A DNA stretch of 64,000 bases from Burhinus oedicnemus (Eukaryota > Chordata > Aves > Charadriiformes > Burhinidae). Shown in pieces: positions 26,901 through 41,267 of the stretch; position 1 is the first letter of the stretch; each line of letters begins with the position of its first letter. The notes beneath the pieces were generated by a model that was given only the letters and a program-made list of their open reading frames with translations, did not search any database and had not been told where the DNA came from. Position numbers and translations under genes: made by a program. The stretch spans positions 917,891 to 981,890 of the forward strand of contig VFFE01009165.1 of the NCBI GenBank assembly GCA_008921705.1. The letters run 5' to 3'.

Positions 26901-27477
26901 ATAGACTTTTGCATTGTGTGTGCATGTAAGCAAACAATATATTTTTTTCCAAGACACTACTCATAATTAGGAACTCCGATGTAAATTAGCATATAAATCT
27001 AGAAGCACTGAAATTTGTGTCAAGCTTTCTAGAAAATGTATGGATTTACATCACCATTTTAAAATGACAAAGAATTTTTTGTGATAAGTATTTTGAGCTA
27101 TAAATCACATTTTCATGATTATATTTCATGTTATATGCTATGCTACACATTTTTCAATGTGTTCCTTAAAAAAGTGAGACTGTATTTCTTTCTCTGTGTT
27201 TTGGCTAGGAGGAATATATACATTTGCACACAGAAGCACAGTGAGCTAAGTTTAGTATTCAGTAAGTATAGATATATAACCTATAGTTCTCGGACCATTT
27301 TTTTAAAAGCTTTATCTCTTTCCTTGGTCTTCACAGCTAACCAAAATTGTCTCACTAGTCATCGCTGAATATGACAAAAACAATCATGAGATTCTATTAT
27401 GATAGTTGGACAACTTTGGTTAGCTAATTATAATGTGGATTTCTTGTTTTACTTTTTGTGGATCAATACAATCTCTC

Positions 27478-27874
27478 ACATGAGGACATGTTGAGAGCAC
27501 TGGGGCCCTGGAGAAGAAAACTGAAGGGGATCTTATCAGTGTATATAAATACCTGAAGGGAGGACATAACAAAAATGGAGCCAGGCTCTTTTCAGTGGTG
27601 CCCAGCGACAGGACAAAAAGCAATGGGCACAAAGTAAAACACAGGAGGTTCTCTCTGAACATCAGGATCCAGTTTTTTATTGTGAGGGTGACTGAGCACT
27701 GGAACAGGTTGCCCAGAGAGGTTGTGAAATCTCCTTCCTCAGAGATATTCAAAAGCTGTCTGGACATGGTCCTGGGAAACCAGCTGTAGATGGTAGTTGG
27801 CTCTGCTTGAGCAGGGGGGCTGGACCAGATGACCTCCAGAGGTTTCTTCCAACCTCCAGCAGTCAGTGATTCTC
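27478..27874 (+). mobile_element. CR1 LINE, 5'-truncated copy
   Basis: The plus strand carries decayed C-terminal ORF2 sequence. One frame reads VPSDRTKSNGHKVKHR, then NIRIQFFIVRVTEHWNRLPR and VVKSPSSEIFK, the standard CR1 ORF2 C-terminus. The 3' UTR follows with GGGGGGCTGGACCAGATGAC, then CTCCAGAGGTTTCTTCCAACC, and it ends near GTGATTCT. Only about 400 bp is present. The subfamily differs from that of the 8.4 and 42 kb copies, judged by its 3' UTR. Confidence 0.92.
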
Positions 27875-28078
27875 TAATATTGGTGTGTAGCCTGATGAAA
27901 GTATGGTAGCAAAAGCATTTCACTGATAATTTCAAACACCTCAACAAAGATCAACTGAAGTGATGGTGTTGTTTAATTCCTCGTTTACTGGATCTTTGTT
28001 CAGATTCTCTGTGCTGGTTGCACAGGTTATTTTGGTAAAAAAGGGTGTCTCCTTGCTCCTTTCACACTAAGCAAAGCT

Positions 28079-28116
28079 TTCTCTCTCTCTCTCTCTTTTT
28101 TTTTTTTTTTTTTTTT
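28079..28116. repeat. (CT)n followed by a T run
   Basis: About nine CT units are followed by about 21 T. The tract sits 20 bases before an assembly gap and probably caused it. Confidence 0.9.
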
Positions 28117-28135
28117 AACCCAGCTCATTTCTGTA

Positions 28136-28155
28136 NNNNNNNNNNNNNNNNNNNN
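28136..28155. other. Assembly gap (20 N) flanked by the same 10-mer
   Basis: Twenty N. The ten bases before it (28126-28135) and after it (28156-28165) are both CATTTCTGTA, as if two contigs overlapped but were not merged. Confidence 0.95.
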
Positions 28156-31100
28156 CATTTCTGTACTTGTTTCTGGTTTTGAGAAGAGAAATACAGCAAA
28201 TCAGAAGCCTGACCCCACGGTCAGTTCAAAGTCTGTTGTTACAAAACACAACTGATTTTAAACTTCTCCCAATATTTTGGAGAAATTTAGCAATAGCTTC
28301 AGATAAAAAAAACAAAACAACAAAAAAAAAACAAACAGGAAACAACTTTACTTTCAATCTCTATGACATTGGGCATCAATCACTTATTACCAATCTTTAT
28401 GTGAAAGACTGAATTAACTTCAAATAATATCAACAAACTAACATATCAAAACAAACAATTTAAGATAACTGAGTAACTTAATGCTTATCGTTCACCCTAC
28501 CTCTCTTACCCTAACTTACAAGGACTAATACCTTACATTTCTCACTTGCAGAGTGAAGTGTTACACAGTATGTGCAAAACCAGTAGAAAGTGGCCTACAA
28601 AAAGGAAAAAGACAAGGAAAGTAGTAATGTATAGTTCTTCAACATAAGAAAATGGAGATGTTCTCAGGAAAGGGGATATACTTCAGCTAGAAAGGAAGAT
28701 GCATTTTTTTCCTTTAACTATATTTACTCAATATTGACTGCTAAATTCCTGCCAATGTTGAGAACCTTTTTCAACAAGCTGAAGAAATCAGTCCCATAGT
28801 ATCACTTACATCAATGAACTTCTAACAACCCCCTATGCAACATGTTAAGAACATCCTGACAGCCTGGTTGAATAGGCAAGAGTGATCACTGCACCTACAT
28901 GACAATACTCATGTTGCCCACAAATGAACACTACAGAGGTGCTCACTGTAACTGGTCCAGACTGCTAATCCTTACAGTCAGTGACGGCTCTCACTAATAA
29001 TTAAATTACTATCTGGATCAACTATGGACATGGTAAATTGATGCTTGCATTCCAAAATCTACCCTTAACCCTAGAGAATTAAATTTTAGAGATGTGAAGA
29101 AATAAACATATGTACACAATAATCTTGTGAACAACTGAATTGGTTTCTGACTTTTTTTTCGAAATAGCAAACTGTCACAGATGCTGGTCTCTGACAACAG
29201 CCTGCATCCTTTAGCCTTCACACACTTTATGCTGTTGGCTACTTTCAGCTTTTGACTCAGAAAAAATACTTCTATACTACCTCTCAGTAAACTTTAGAGC
29301 TGGTTGACAACTATTCCTGAATTCCAGGAAGCCAAACAATTCCAATCTGTAGTTATTTTCTTTTTAACTTTCTTTCCTAATGTTATGTATCCTTTTTTCT
29401 ATAAAGTCTAGTTCTGATCCAATGACCAATTAAACTGCCAGAAACATCTCAACTGACTTGGATATACCTGTACCAACTCTGATTTTTTCTCTTGGAGATA
29501 TTCAAACAGGGCACAACACAATAACTAAGATCCTAAGTTTGTTACTATCCTTTTTCCTATTACTTCCATTGACAGGTCATAAGAGCAAGACCTGTTGGTC
29601 TTTCTTGAATTAGCCAGGGACAAAAATATTAGCAATAATTTGTCCCTGTTTCATATTATTGAAACTTTACTCTGTTTCATTTTTCTATTGCTTTATCTGT
29701 TTCAAAAGAACAGAGCAGAAAGAGTAATGGTATTTTCCCTGTTTTTCTGAGCTGCAGCAGTACTCTGTTCACTTGATTAAAACTATATGCTCTTTTTGTA
29801 CGGCTTCTGAAGTTAAACCTTTAGAAAGAAGGTGACTAAATAATACAGCGTATCAGCAGCCTCTGACATATCTTTTAATCCTCTTAAACTGCATGCAGAA
29901 ATACTACAGGGGGTGATCAACTTCAAATACTGACCTTAAAAGAAAAATAGAAAAAAAAAAAAAATCAGATTCCTATGAAACATAGTAAACTGTGTTATAA
30001 ACCCGCTTAAACTTTCATCTATACCTAGATTCAGATGAGACAATCCTGCTGAAAAGACAAAACAGGACAAACCCATCTTAATTACTTAGTTTCCCCTAAA
30101 GCTGTGTTTATAACTCTCTCTTAAATGTTTCATGCTCTCCTGCTATTAAGAATCTCAGGAATTTATAACACGCCTCTATTATAAACAGGATAAATAACGC
30201 AAACAGTTTTGACAGGAATTATTATTCAATACATATCAATCCAGGATTTCTTCTGACTCGCCTTGCACTCTTATCAATGGTAAATATAAGATTGTTTTGG
30301 TTTTTTTTTTCCTACAAAAATACATTCCAGTACTAGTAAATCACAATACAAACCTGTTTTTCAAAGCTATTTGATTTTAGGGGGTAGTTAGCATTCAGAC
30401 TATTATAAAGGTGCCACCATGCTAATGAGCCAACGCTTACAATTTGATACAACTGAACAACTGCTGATGCTTGCATGCAAGGTGGCTATAGCACTTGATC
30501 TTGCAATATCAGCAGGAACAAGTTAAAACAGATGCCACAGTTAATTTCATGGATCTTGGTGCCTTCAGGGAAGAAGCTGGGTTCTTCACTTTTCCATGAA
30601 GACTTCAGTGTTTTATTTAGAGGATATCTGACATGTCAAGTAGCCTGCATCTGGGATATAAAATTAATGTATCAAGAAAAAAATAAAATTAATATTGCAT
30701 TTTGTGAAGCAGATGAAAAGCAACACAGTTGGGTAATTACAATAATTGGAGCCAGAGAGTATCTATCTAATAATTTTATTAATATATGTTTTCATAATGC
30801 TGATTCATCAAGAGTACACAAAAAATTCTATTTTTTTACTGACAAATAGAAAATCTGCCTTTTTGGTAGTGAAAGTAGTGAAGATATAAAAATATATCAC
30901 CTGAAACAGATTTAGACCATGCTTATACTAGTGCATATCTGTTTAATTTTTCTTACCAAGTCTCTGAGTAAAGCTATAGTAACCTCCATGAAGACTCAAA
31001 GCTAGCAGGACTTGGAGAAAATTGTAAAGTTACAATTAGGCATGAACAATAAGGCTGGGGTTTTTTTTAAGCAGCAGAAAGATGTATTTTCAAAGACTAA

Positions 31101-34100
31101 TACTCAAAAGCGTGTAAGTATTGTCCTGGAGACGAGGCACATTGTTAAATCTCTTTTTAGCATTGCACCATCTTGTCAAACTTTTAGAAATTATCACAGC
31201 TTGAAATTAGTAGGGTAATCAGATGATGTGAACATGGCCTAAGTGTCACCATACTTTCACTGCACAGATAAATGTTTTCAGTGCATCACTGAATACACAC
31301 TAGCCACATAAACTGTTCCACTAGCACCTCAAAATATTACACCAACCGAAAGAATAATGGTTCTCAAATTGTGAAAGAGAGTTCAAATATTTATACAAAG
31401 AAAGTAGAAGTGAAACAGTAAATCAATATTGTTCTTCTGTTTATACGCTCCGGAGAGGTGAGCAAGTTTTTTTAGTGAAAATTTGTACTTTTATGTGTAA
31501 GAACTGATTATATTGTAATTATTGGAAGAAAGAGGAAATTGTGCAACCAAGTAACAACATGCTGATATCAGGTGAAATTCTTTTCTTGCATAATAAGTCA
31601 TTGGCATATTTGCTTAAAGTTCGCTTAAGCGGAAATTAATTTTCATGACAGAGGTCAGCTTCAAAAAAATAAATGTTTGAATTGTTGCCTGAGATCCAAC
31701 ATGCATCTTAAAAAAAAAAAAGTAACAACAAACAATTCAGAAAGTGACATCGTTTCACTAGGATATTAACTCTGTAATTAGCACATTTTATTTCTGTCAA
31801 TTTCAGTGTAATAACTATAGAAACATTAACAAGCGCTGCCAATGACAGACATTTTAATCCCTGGCTTTTAAAGGACTTTGATATTTTGAAGAGAATATCA
31901 AAATTCTACCAGCTATTAAAACAGTTGCTTCAGAAAAGTGATACTGAAACTATTTAGCAGGGAGCGTAACACAGTTGAAGTTGTGAAGTAAACAGGAAAT
32001 TAAACTACTAAAGATTCAATTCAAGGGTATCACATGTTCTTTAAATACCACTGGGTTTACATCCTACTTGAAGACAACTCAGTGAAACTCACTGATCCAA
32101 CACTCCTTCAAAACACTACTGAACCATCATCAGTCCGTTCCTGACTTTCCTAAGGATCTCAAGTAGCTTCACTATCCAGTAAGCTCTGACATAATTACAG
32201 GGCAGAATAACTCGGCAGTAGGTTATACAATTGGTACCACATGTTTTACCTTCCAAAAATACGCAGGAGGGACAAATAAACTAGTTTAATTACCTGATAA
32301 AGACAGCATTTTTCTAGCAGTTATCTCCCATTGATGAGCAATGAAAGACTTTTAAATATAACTGCATATTGATGGTATAAAAATAGTATCCGTAAAAAAC
32401 ATTACCATCGCATCAGCAATTGAGACACAAACACAGCAGCATTCTGTTAGCTTATTCGTACATTGCATGAAGACAATGTTGATCCAGATACTTAGCATAC
32501 GATCTGCATCTCTTTGGTTATTTATTCTCAATAGAACTACCGTGACACACTTCTAAAGCCTGTAATGTATCATAAGATTGGCAAGCCCCCTTCATTCACA
32601 TAATTAAGGCAATTATAGCTATTATAATCGAATGCAACACCATTTTAATGGTCTGGACTATATTTAAGCTTCCAGCTTTATAATCCATAAAAGCTGGTTG
32701 GCAGAGAGCAGAAGATGATAATGAACATATCCTAAAAAAAGCATGCTCTCATGACTACCTAAAATAGTTTAATAGAGTTTGTTGAGCTACACAGACTAAA
32801 CTTTCCCAATAATTTGGATGTTTTGGGGAGTCTAGGACTGAAATTGTTCGGGGATTGTTTGATGACCTAGGTTAAAAATAATGATTATCAAACATAAAAT
32901 TAAACAGCATTAATTATCTTCTTTCATCATAATGACTTGTCTAACTCTTAAAATCGCAGCATCACACACAAAACCACAGGATGATACACTGAAGGTAACA
33001 TACTCGCTTTTAAAAGAACATATTTACCACAAGATTTTGATTTTGTTTTTTTCCCCTACTAAAAAACAAGGGGAAAGGAAATAAAGAAATCAACTAGGCT
33101 AATCAAAATTCATAATAAATCAATTTAAAGCAATCTCCTATAGAGAAGTTTTTCCTTTTGTGAAAAGTATATGAATACTTTGTAGTAGTAAGAAAACAAC
33201 TCTGAATGACTAATTACTCATCTTGTATAGATTGTTTTTTTACCTAAAAAGAACCAGTGTCTAAATGGCCCTGAGAGTCTGAATAGTCCCACAGAATTCC
33301 AGGATTAAACAAAGGGAAATGCATCCTAAGTCTTAAGTGTCCATCCCATGTGAGTAAGCTCACTCTCACATACTGATTTGTAGTGAAACAGCTAGTTTTG
33401 CTTGAGACAAAGTTTGGGAAGTTCACCCTGAAATTGCTCCCTATGGACAGGATGGACAAGGCCACAGAGGAATCCCAGCTGTGCTCGTGTCCCCAAACAC
33501 ACACACCTGTTTTCAAAGCTGCAACTAGCAGAGGACATAGATGCCCTTGGTGTCCTGTGATAAAAATACTCGCACAGTGAGCAGAGATGCAGCACTCATG
33601 TTATTTTAGACAGTTATAAATTAAAAACTCCATTATTCAAATACTTTTAACACAGGGCCAGATCTGTCAGTTAAATGCCCATTTGCAGGTAACAGAAGAA
33701 ACATGAGAAGCAACTTCTCAGAGTGCAGCCGACCACAGCAGGCTAGAACTGCATTCCACAGCCTTGACACCTGAGGAATTTCCATTTAAATGTAATTTTG
33801 GGGATGTGATATACCTGGATTTGACAAAGCTGTGTAGATTTGAGTATGCAAAAGCAGCCATAAAAAGTGGAAGGACTTGGAAATAACAAAGCAGCCCAAA
33901 GGAAAAGCAAAGAGGAAGAGGTTCTGGAAAAGACTGCTGTTGCAAAGACGCTTGGAACTGCGAGCCAAAGAGCTGTTTCCAGCGACAGGTATGTTAATAT
34001 TCCAGCTTTCCCTTTAGTGTAATAGCTCTTCGTAATATTGACAAGCACTTAGCTAACAATCCTTTCTCAGGATTTCACTTAATTCTGCCAACAATAAAAT

Positions 34101-35074
34101 GTTCTTTTTCACAGCAGTCTTGAACATGTTCTGCAGTGTTATGGGGGTTATTTTTCATAAACACAGCATAAACAGTTTCTTGCATTCCAGCCTTTTTTAT
34201 ATAAACTATACTATTATGGAATAGACAATCTCCCCTTAATCCTTCACTTCTTCCTTCTAACAGTCAAGTTCAATGGAATTTTAATTTGTTCTACAACTAT
34301 AACTTCATTGCAGAGAATCAAAAAAAATAGAAATCACTATTCAAACACATCCTAACTTCTTCCCCCCCATACTATCAGCTCCACTCTGATTCCAATTCAT
34401 AGTACACTTTTTACTGGAATGTCTCTGCCTCATTGTTCTACTTGCATTTGTGGTATCACTTCTTTTCTGCACGACACATATTTCTATCCCTTGTTCCCAA
34501 ATATTTTAACCCTTGTAAGAACAGAAAGCAAAAGCAAAAATTTCTTTTTAGCCAAAATACTATCTATTAATGACTAACCAATTCTAGTTATCTGTTTTGA
34601 ACTATAAAGGTGTTTAAAACAAAATGAATGCACTCTGTTGCATGCAAGAGAAGTTTGAAGTTGCAGGACAAACTCATGTATTTGAAGCAAAAATGACAGT
34701 CACCTCTACAGCCTGACAACAGGTTACAACAGCTACAGCTCCATTTCCCCAGTCCTTCAAACACAGCCACAGGTCCTTCGTATTTCTCACACATTTACTG
34801 TTCAGTCTCAGCCATCTGACTAAACTGTGGGGTCTTCAAAGCTTCCCATCTGCCAAGCTGAGGTTGCTTTTCCACATCACATATGGGCAAGACCTGGCAA
34901 GCAGCCTACACGCCTCATTTCCAACCTTTCCCTGGGTTCCAGGGGAAGGAAGCCTGGATACATGGTGTGCTCTGGCTAAGCCCCAGGCTAGATGACAAGG
35001 GGACCAGAGGATTGTGGGTGTGCAGTTCAGATACATCTTCTCATTCCAAACACATTCTCTGTCATTCTACACCA

Positions 35075-35124
35075 CATTAGATTGCTACTAATCATACTAC
35101 ATTAGATTACTACTAATTATGATA
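35075..35124. repeat. 25-bp tandem duplication
   Basis: CATTAGATTGCTACTAATC and its following bases (35075-35099) are repeated at 35100-35124 with about four changes. Confidence 0.75.
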
Positions 35125-38100
35125 GAGAAGTCTCTTTTTAGGAAGACTTAACATGGAGTTTAATTGATGAAAGAAGATACTGCTGTCAATTTTACTTGGC
35201 TCAGTATCATTCAAGAAAAAAAAATTCTGTTTAAGAATCTAAAAAAGATTAATGCAGAAAATTTATCTTAACATTGAAGGAATAAACAATAAAATTGGCT
35301 CCATTAAGTTTCTGCTATTACACAAACACAGTAATGAATATTAAATAAATGTCTTTTACAAATACAATAATACAATATTTTTGTGCTAGCAAATTCCCTT
35401 TCTATAGCATAGATACGGAAATCGTTTACAGATACGAATCAATTCTTGCTAAGATTATTAGTCTGCTATCTTAGAAAAAACCTAACATTTATAAAATATA
35501 AAGATAGTAAAGCAATAAAATCTGACTAAACAATATTACTTCCTATTAAAGATCAAGCAAAATATGGTCTATAAATCACCTTCTGTACAACAGAGAGGAA
35601 AAAAAGACACTTAATGAATTAGCCTGAATTTCAAAGCATAAAAATCTACAATGCATCAATTTTCACTTTACCTTCAAAGAGCTTCTATTTATATATAATG
35701 TATACTTACAGCTCAACATTACTGTAAATGTGTATAATGAATTAAAAAAAGTGAAAAACAATATTTTAGCTCGCATGCTTGGACAAATATTTGTCTAAGA
35801 TGAACAACTTTGAGATTTAAAAGTGAATCCTACGTATTACAGTATAAAAAGCAATAAAAGCAAAATGGACATTTACTGATAAGTCAATACCCTCTAAAGA
35901 ACTAAAATTGACATACAATAATACACTGTAGTTTTGCGACATCTTTAAAAACACAAAATGTTTCAGAAACATTAGTAAAGTAGAGTTCAGAAACTCTAGT
36001 AGAGTCAGCTTTCTAGCTGACCTATAGATAATGTCTTTTCTTCTATCAAGGAAACTGAGTCACAGTGTTAGAGCCTGTTTACATTTAAATCAATGGCAAG
36101 ATTCACATGAATTCCAGTAGTAAAGGTTTTCACATGATGTTGCATTCTATAGAACTGCAGTAGCAATTACATAACAAAATATTTTACTGAATCATAAATC
36201 TATGGCCAAGAAAAACAGTAGACTAGAAAGCTGACAATTACCTAATGCAAATTTAACTTACATGCATAAAACGTTGCTACTGTCTACACTCCCAAACTAC
36301 CGAGACCACCTCCTCCCATTTACTATGCATATTCTTCAGAGAAAGTTAACAGCTGAGAGTAGTTTCTCCATGATGAAAACCAGTATGCTTCTCTTTGTAC
36401 TTCTTTTTATAGGCAAGTCACTTATTTTCTGTAACAAGCATGGCAGCATAAAATTAGATACTATAATTAGATCTTTTGGGAAATATTTTAAAACATACTA
36501 ACGTATTTGTAAATAAACCCTGAAAATCACTATAAAATAACAGCCATTTTCTTTGGTGGGTTATTTTTGTCTTATTTGAGGTTTGAAAGTTAAATTTTAT
36601 CCTTGACCAAACAGCATGAACTTATAGATGGGAATTTTGCCCATTGTCTCATATATATGGCTTCTCCTGGCTACCCCATAACTGTTCACTGACAATATCA
36701 GGCCTAATTGGTCTAGTATATGTTGGTTTGGATATAGATTTTATTCTACTGATGTCCTGGAGTTAATCTTGCAGAAGAGAAAAAGGAAATTACAAAATAT
36801 TACTATCTGTCCTTGAAAGGTAATAATACAAAGTAGAGGTTAAGAAGTTAACATAATGTTATTTTTGGCACTAAATCTCTTTTGTTAAGACTGGAAACCA
36901 TTCATTGTTCTCTTTGAACGCAAACAAAACAAAAGCTGTTTTTTGGCATCTATACCTGTACTATATGCAGAGTGGTTGAGGTCATGTATTGAAAAAATGT
37001 TGCCATGTAAATAAAATAAGAGGATTTGGGAGAGTGCTGTTTTGCTATTTGTTTAAAAAGAGTCCCTATATTTGTTTTTCATGCACTGATGCACACAGAA
37101 CGAAACAGAATCCACAGTGTCTTTAATCCCACTGTTACTTATCCTCATCTCTCCATAGCAATTAACAATTCAGCAATATTCAGTATAAAATAGGATGCAG
37201 CTGAGAGAGCAGCTATGTTCTGTGATTGAAGTCTTTCAGATATTCTAACTGAAAATACTTTCAGCATGCAATGTTGCCTTTTCACTTTCTTCTGGCAAAA
37301 GCTTAGACTCAAAGAGTATGACGTTTATAGCAGCTTCCTATGTTACTTACATAGTCCTCCTCAGATGATCAGATCAAGAGAAGCCCTTTTTTTTTTCATG
37401 AAGATAAGTCTACCTGTTATTTTAGTGAAAATATCAAGTGAGCTCTTTAACAGGATTTATTAGCAATTCACTCAAAAATTGTTGAGAGCAAATTCTTCTA
37501 TTTCAGTAGCTAATGAAAAGGAATATTTAATATTTTGCCCACAATGTTATAGCTTTTTCCATCTAAACTGCAGGACCTTCAACTGACTCTGAGCTTTTGG
37601 GTATGACTGCATGTCCCAGTTGCATCTCGACTCCATGTCAGGGCAGAATCCCAACCTTGTTCCCACGAAGAAGAAATCCAAAGACATAATCCAGGAGGAT
37701 GCTGTAGCACACATCAGCCAAATCTTTGAAATAGACTGTTTGGGAGACCAGGATCCTGGGCAAGTCACTGCACACATTTATTACAGTGTTAGTGTAGCTC
37801 GACAGAGACATAAAACACAGGCACTCTGTCAAGCTTTTTGGATTTAAAGATAATTTAACTTTCCCAATGTATGTACCCTAGAGTACAGCAAATTCAAGCC
37901 AACTGACAATGGATGCTTTTCTTGGATACCTTTGGAAGGTCTTTGACCACAGTTAGAGTTGTCAGCCGTACTCATCTACTGCTCTAGCATTCAAAACATG
38001 TTTAGTGAGGATCTTCCTGTAAATGCACAAATGCCATGTATGTCTTCATTGCACATTTTCCTTTAGACTGACATACCCAGTGGGATTTTGTCATCTGCAT

Positions 38101-41100
38101 TGCCAAATGTCTCATAGCAGAGTGCTGTGACAATGAAAAGAGGTGTATCCCAGGTATTTGGTCCAGGCAAGAAAAAAACCCCAACGAAAACAGTCCAGCA
38201 ACACCATCTTGTGTCTTGAAGGTTTTAATTGTTATTAATATCTTATATAATTTTTAAAATTTATTTAGTCAATAAGCCTCTATATAACCTACATAACAAG
38301 TAAAGGAGAAACAGAAGGAAATGTCTGCAATGATGCAATGAGTGCGGTACCATTTAAGGCAGACTGAATGACCTCCTTCTATCTCAGTTTCTGAATGGGT
38401 GTGAAACAATTTTACTTCAGAGACTGACATGCAGAGGAACTGCATCATTCTGCAGCTTTTGAGAGATGTTAAATGCTACAGCTGATCACAGAGAAGGCTG
38501 TTGTTTGGGACCTCCCTTTTTTTTTCCTGGAAGGTGGGGTATAAAACTCCTCAGTCCACCAACCTCTCCTAAGAAATACTTATCAATCTAATATCATTAA
38601 CTTTCCATATCTCAACTAGTAATATAAGTACAATGCTAGTAAAAAAGAAATCCAAGGAAATATTAAGGCTGAACACAAGGTAAATTTCATACAGAAAGAG
38701 ATTACAGATGAATCCAAATCCTGGCTCATGACAGCCCTACCCTGACTCCTCAACCAGTATCCAATATAAGCCAGAACTGCACTTTCAGTCAGCTAGAAAA
38801 TGTAAGGTATTACACTATAAATGGATGTATAAAAACCTCATACATAATACATTAAATGATATATAAGAAGTAAATACAGTTAAAACTTTATGTCCTTATT
38901 TCTAACACATATATTCCACAGGCTTCCTTATTTCGTTATGTAGTAAAAACAGACAACATGGGTGTTGACCTATACCATGAGAATTAAGTAACAGTACAAA
39001 ATGACTTTCACTTGTTCATCTTTTTTTTCTTGTAACACCTTGAACTAATATTTTTTGGTTATTAAAAACTCTGATGATTTTGCTGTTGGCATTCATTCCT
39101 CCTTCTGAATTAACAAAACCTCTTAATAAACCTGGCTTCTAGACCCTGCAAGATACAAACGAAGCACATGTGCTTTGCAAACTAAAGCAAATTTCTAATG
39201 CTTGCCAGGCCTAAACATGAAAACATACAAACAAGTGAAAACACTTCATCCATTTAATGCAAAAATAAATTGCTTAGTTATTATGTAATATATTGATTTT
39301 CTCTCTTTTTCTTATCTTCCTTCCAACTACAGCTTGAGCCACTGCACATCAAAAATCAAATTCTGACTTTATTTGATGAAGCATGTACTCAAGTGTTCAC
39401 ACCTAGTAAGCTTTTAATTAAGCTTACTGGTATATAATTTTCTCTCTAGTAGCTCCTAAAGAATATTCAGGATTATTTTTCCACCTTTATATAAGCTACT
39501 TATTAAACTTTTGTAGAAATTAACAGGAGACTACAGTTAGTAGGAGAGGTTAATATGGAGGAAGACTATATAGTGGGTCAGACACATTTTCAGAGTAATT
39601 TCATTATAATTAGAATGGCCAAAGTCACTGAACAAAGTTGAACTGTCCCCAAAGTAGAAAGGTTTGTGAGACTGTGATAATAGCTTTTTTTTTGCCTGCC
39701 TTTTTCATTCATGCTGAAAGAGAGAGAAGAAAAATGGAACTTTCCATTATACATCTAGAGGTTTTTGTTAGAAGCATATTGCTAAGCATATCTTTATTCA
39801 TTAAAGGTTTTCATCACAAATTTTGAATTACATCACATACGATGCAAGGAATGAGGCAACATCTGCTATCTCCTGAATGAGTACCATTTCAATATATACC
39901 CAAAAAATATAAAATGTAACAGGTTTCAAGTCAATATGTCCTATTCAGTAAATGGATTGTAAATATTTATTTGAGAACATGAGTTCACTGCCATAGAGAG
40001 ACACATTTTACATTTTGTTTAAAATTCAAAATAGCAAAAGCAACACTAAATAAACTAAAAAGCAAGCTTCTGGGATCATGCCAAGGTGTCACTGAGTTTG
40101 TCAGGCCATTACAACAGTCATAAATTATGTTCATTATAATCAAAACAAGCTCATGCACCCGAGAAAAGTATTTTGAATATATTAACCTGCAAAATAAAAC
40201 ATTATTGTGAAGCAGAAAGTTCAGTTGTGACTACAGTTCGTTCAACTTTTTTTGCTTGCTCTTTTCCATCCACTATTAACTATTCAGATTACAAAAGGAA
40301 ATATTTTTTTTCTATCAGGATAGTAAAACTCCTGTACCAAAGCCTTGAAATCAGTTAAGAGCTTGAAAGAACTGTCCCACAACCTCACTTGTTCAATCAG
40401 ACTTAAAAACTTATTATTTTCTTTAAGGAATGTTGGCAATGTGTACTTATGTTACAGAAATTTGTCCATTTGAGTGTCTATTCATAGTTTTCAAATCAAT
40501 TCAGTACAAATCAAACATGAATCAGTACTGTACTGGAAAATTGGAAACTAAACTGAAATAAAATTTACTGTTACATAAATATTGACTGGGAAAAGACATA
40601 GCTGAAAAAAAGATTAAGTTAAAATTAGCAAAAACTGTCAAATAACAAAAGAGCACTCAATAAAACTATTTTTCTTCTAAAACCCACACTTTTTAAGGAA
40701 ACAAATTACATTAAGCAAAATGAAAATCTGTTAATGAGACAAGAAAAAACTCTGATAGAAAAGCCTTATCTCCTTAACCCCTACTTCTCTGTTATTAAGT
40801 CACCTAATTTTTCCCGAAGAAATGTTGCTGTTAGTATTTTCATCTAAAGTTGGCTGAAAGGAAACATGATTTAAATAAAGTCAAAACAGCCAACTGCCAA
40901 AAGCTTTGTAATACACTTTAAATTACTGAAAGAGTAGATGTAGATTGGTGAATTATACATTACTAAATAAATGTAACAAAACTTCAAATAAATGTGCTAT
41001 TGCAGGAGGTCAGTCTGGGTGTGTGTCTGTAGATGTCTAAAACTGAATTTTTGACTCCTCAAGCGTGAGGCTGCTACTTGCTAGCTGCAATTGGTATGGA

Positions 41101-41239
41101 CTGGTGTAAATTTTGATAAAACAGAAGTGCTATTTCCATTAAATCCTCTATTACATAAAGAGACATGGGACAGAACTAATAATTCGGAGGCTGATCACGC
41201 ATTGTACCTCTGCACATTGACTATTTAGATTGGGAAAAT

Positions 41240-41267
41240 GGGGGCTGGGGTGGTGAGGGTGGTAGGG
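41240..41267 (+). other. G-quadruplex motif
   Basis: Four G-runs of at least three (G5, G4, G3, G3) are separated by loops of 2, 6 and 5 bases on the plus strand, which is the template strand for SPOCK3. It opens a GC-richer patch (about 41230-41560) that I cannot identify. Confidence 0.7.

Noticed and set aside
32280..32320. Minus-strand TTTATCAG|GTAATT as a third recursive splice site
   Set aside because: The donor half is weak (GTAATT) and the pyrimidine tract is interrupted by purines.
37611..37847. 78-codon frame and a CCTGGGCAAGTCACT phrase resembling the MIR SINE core
   Set aside because: The match to MIR is only about 15 bases from memory, and the rest of the element is not recognisable. 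It is too weak to list.
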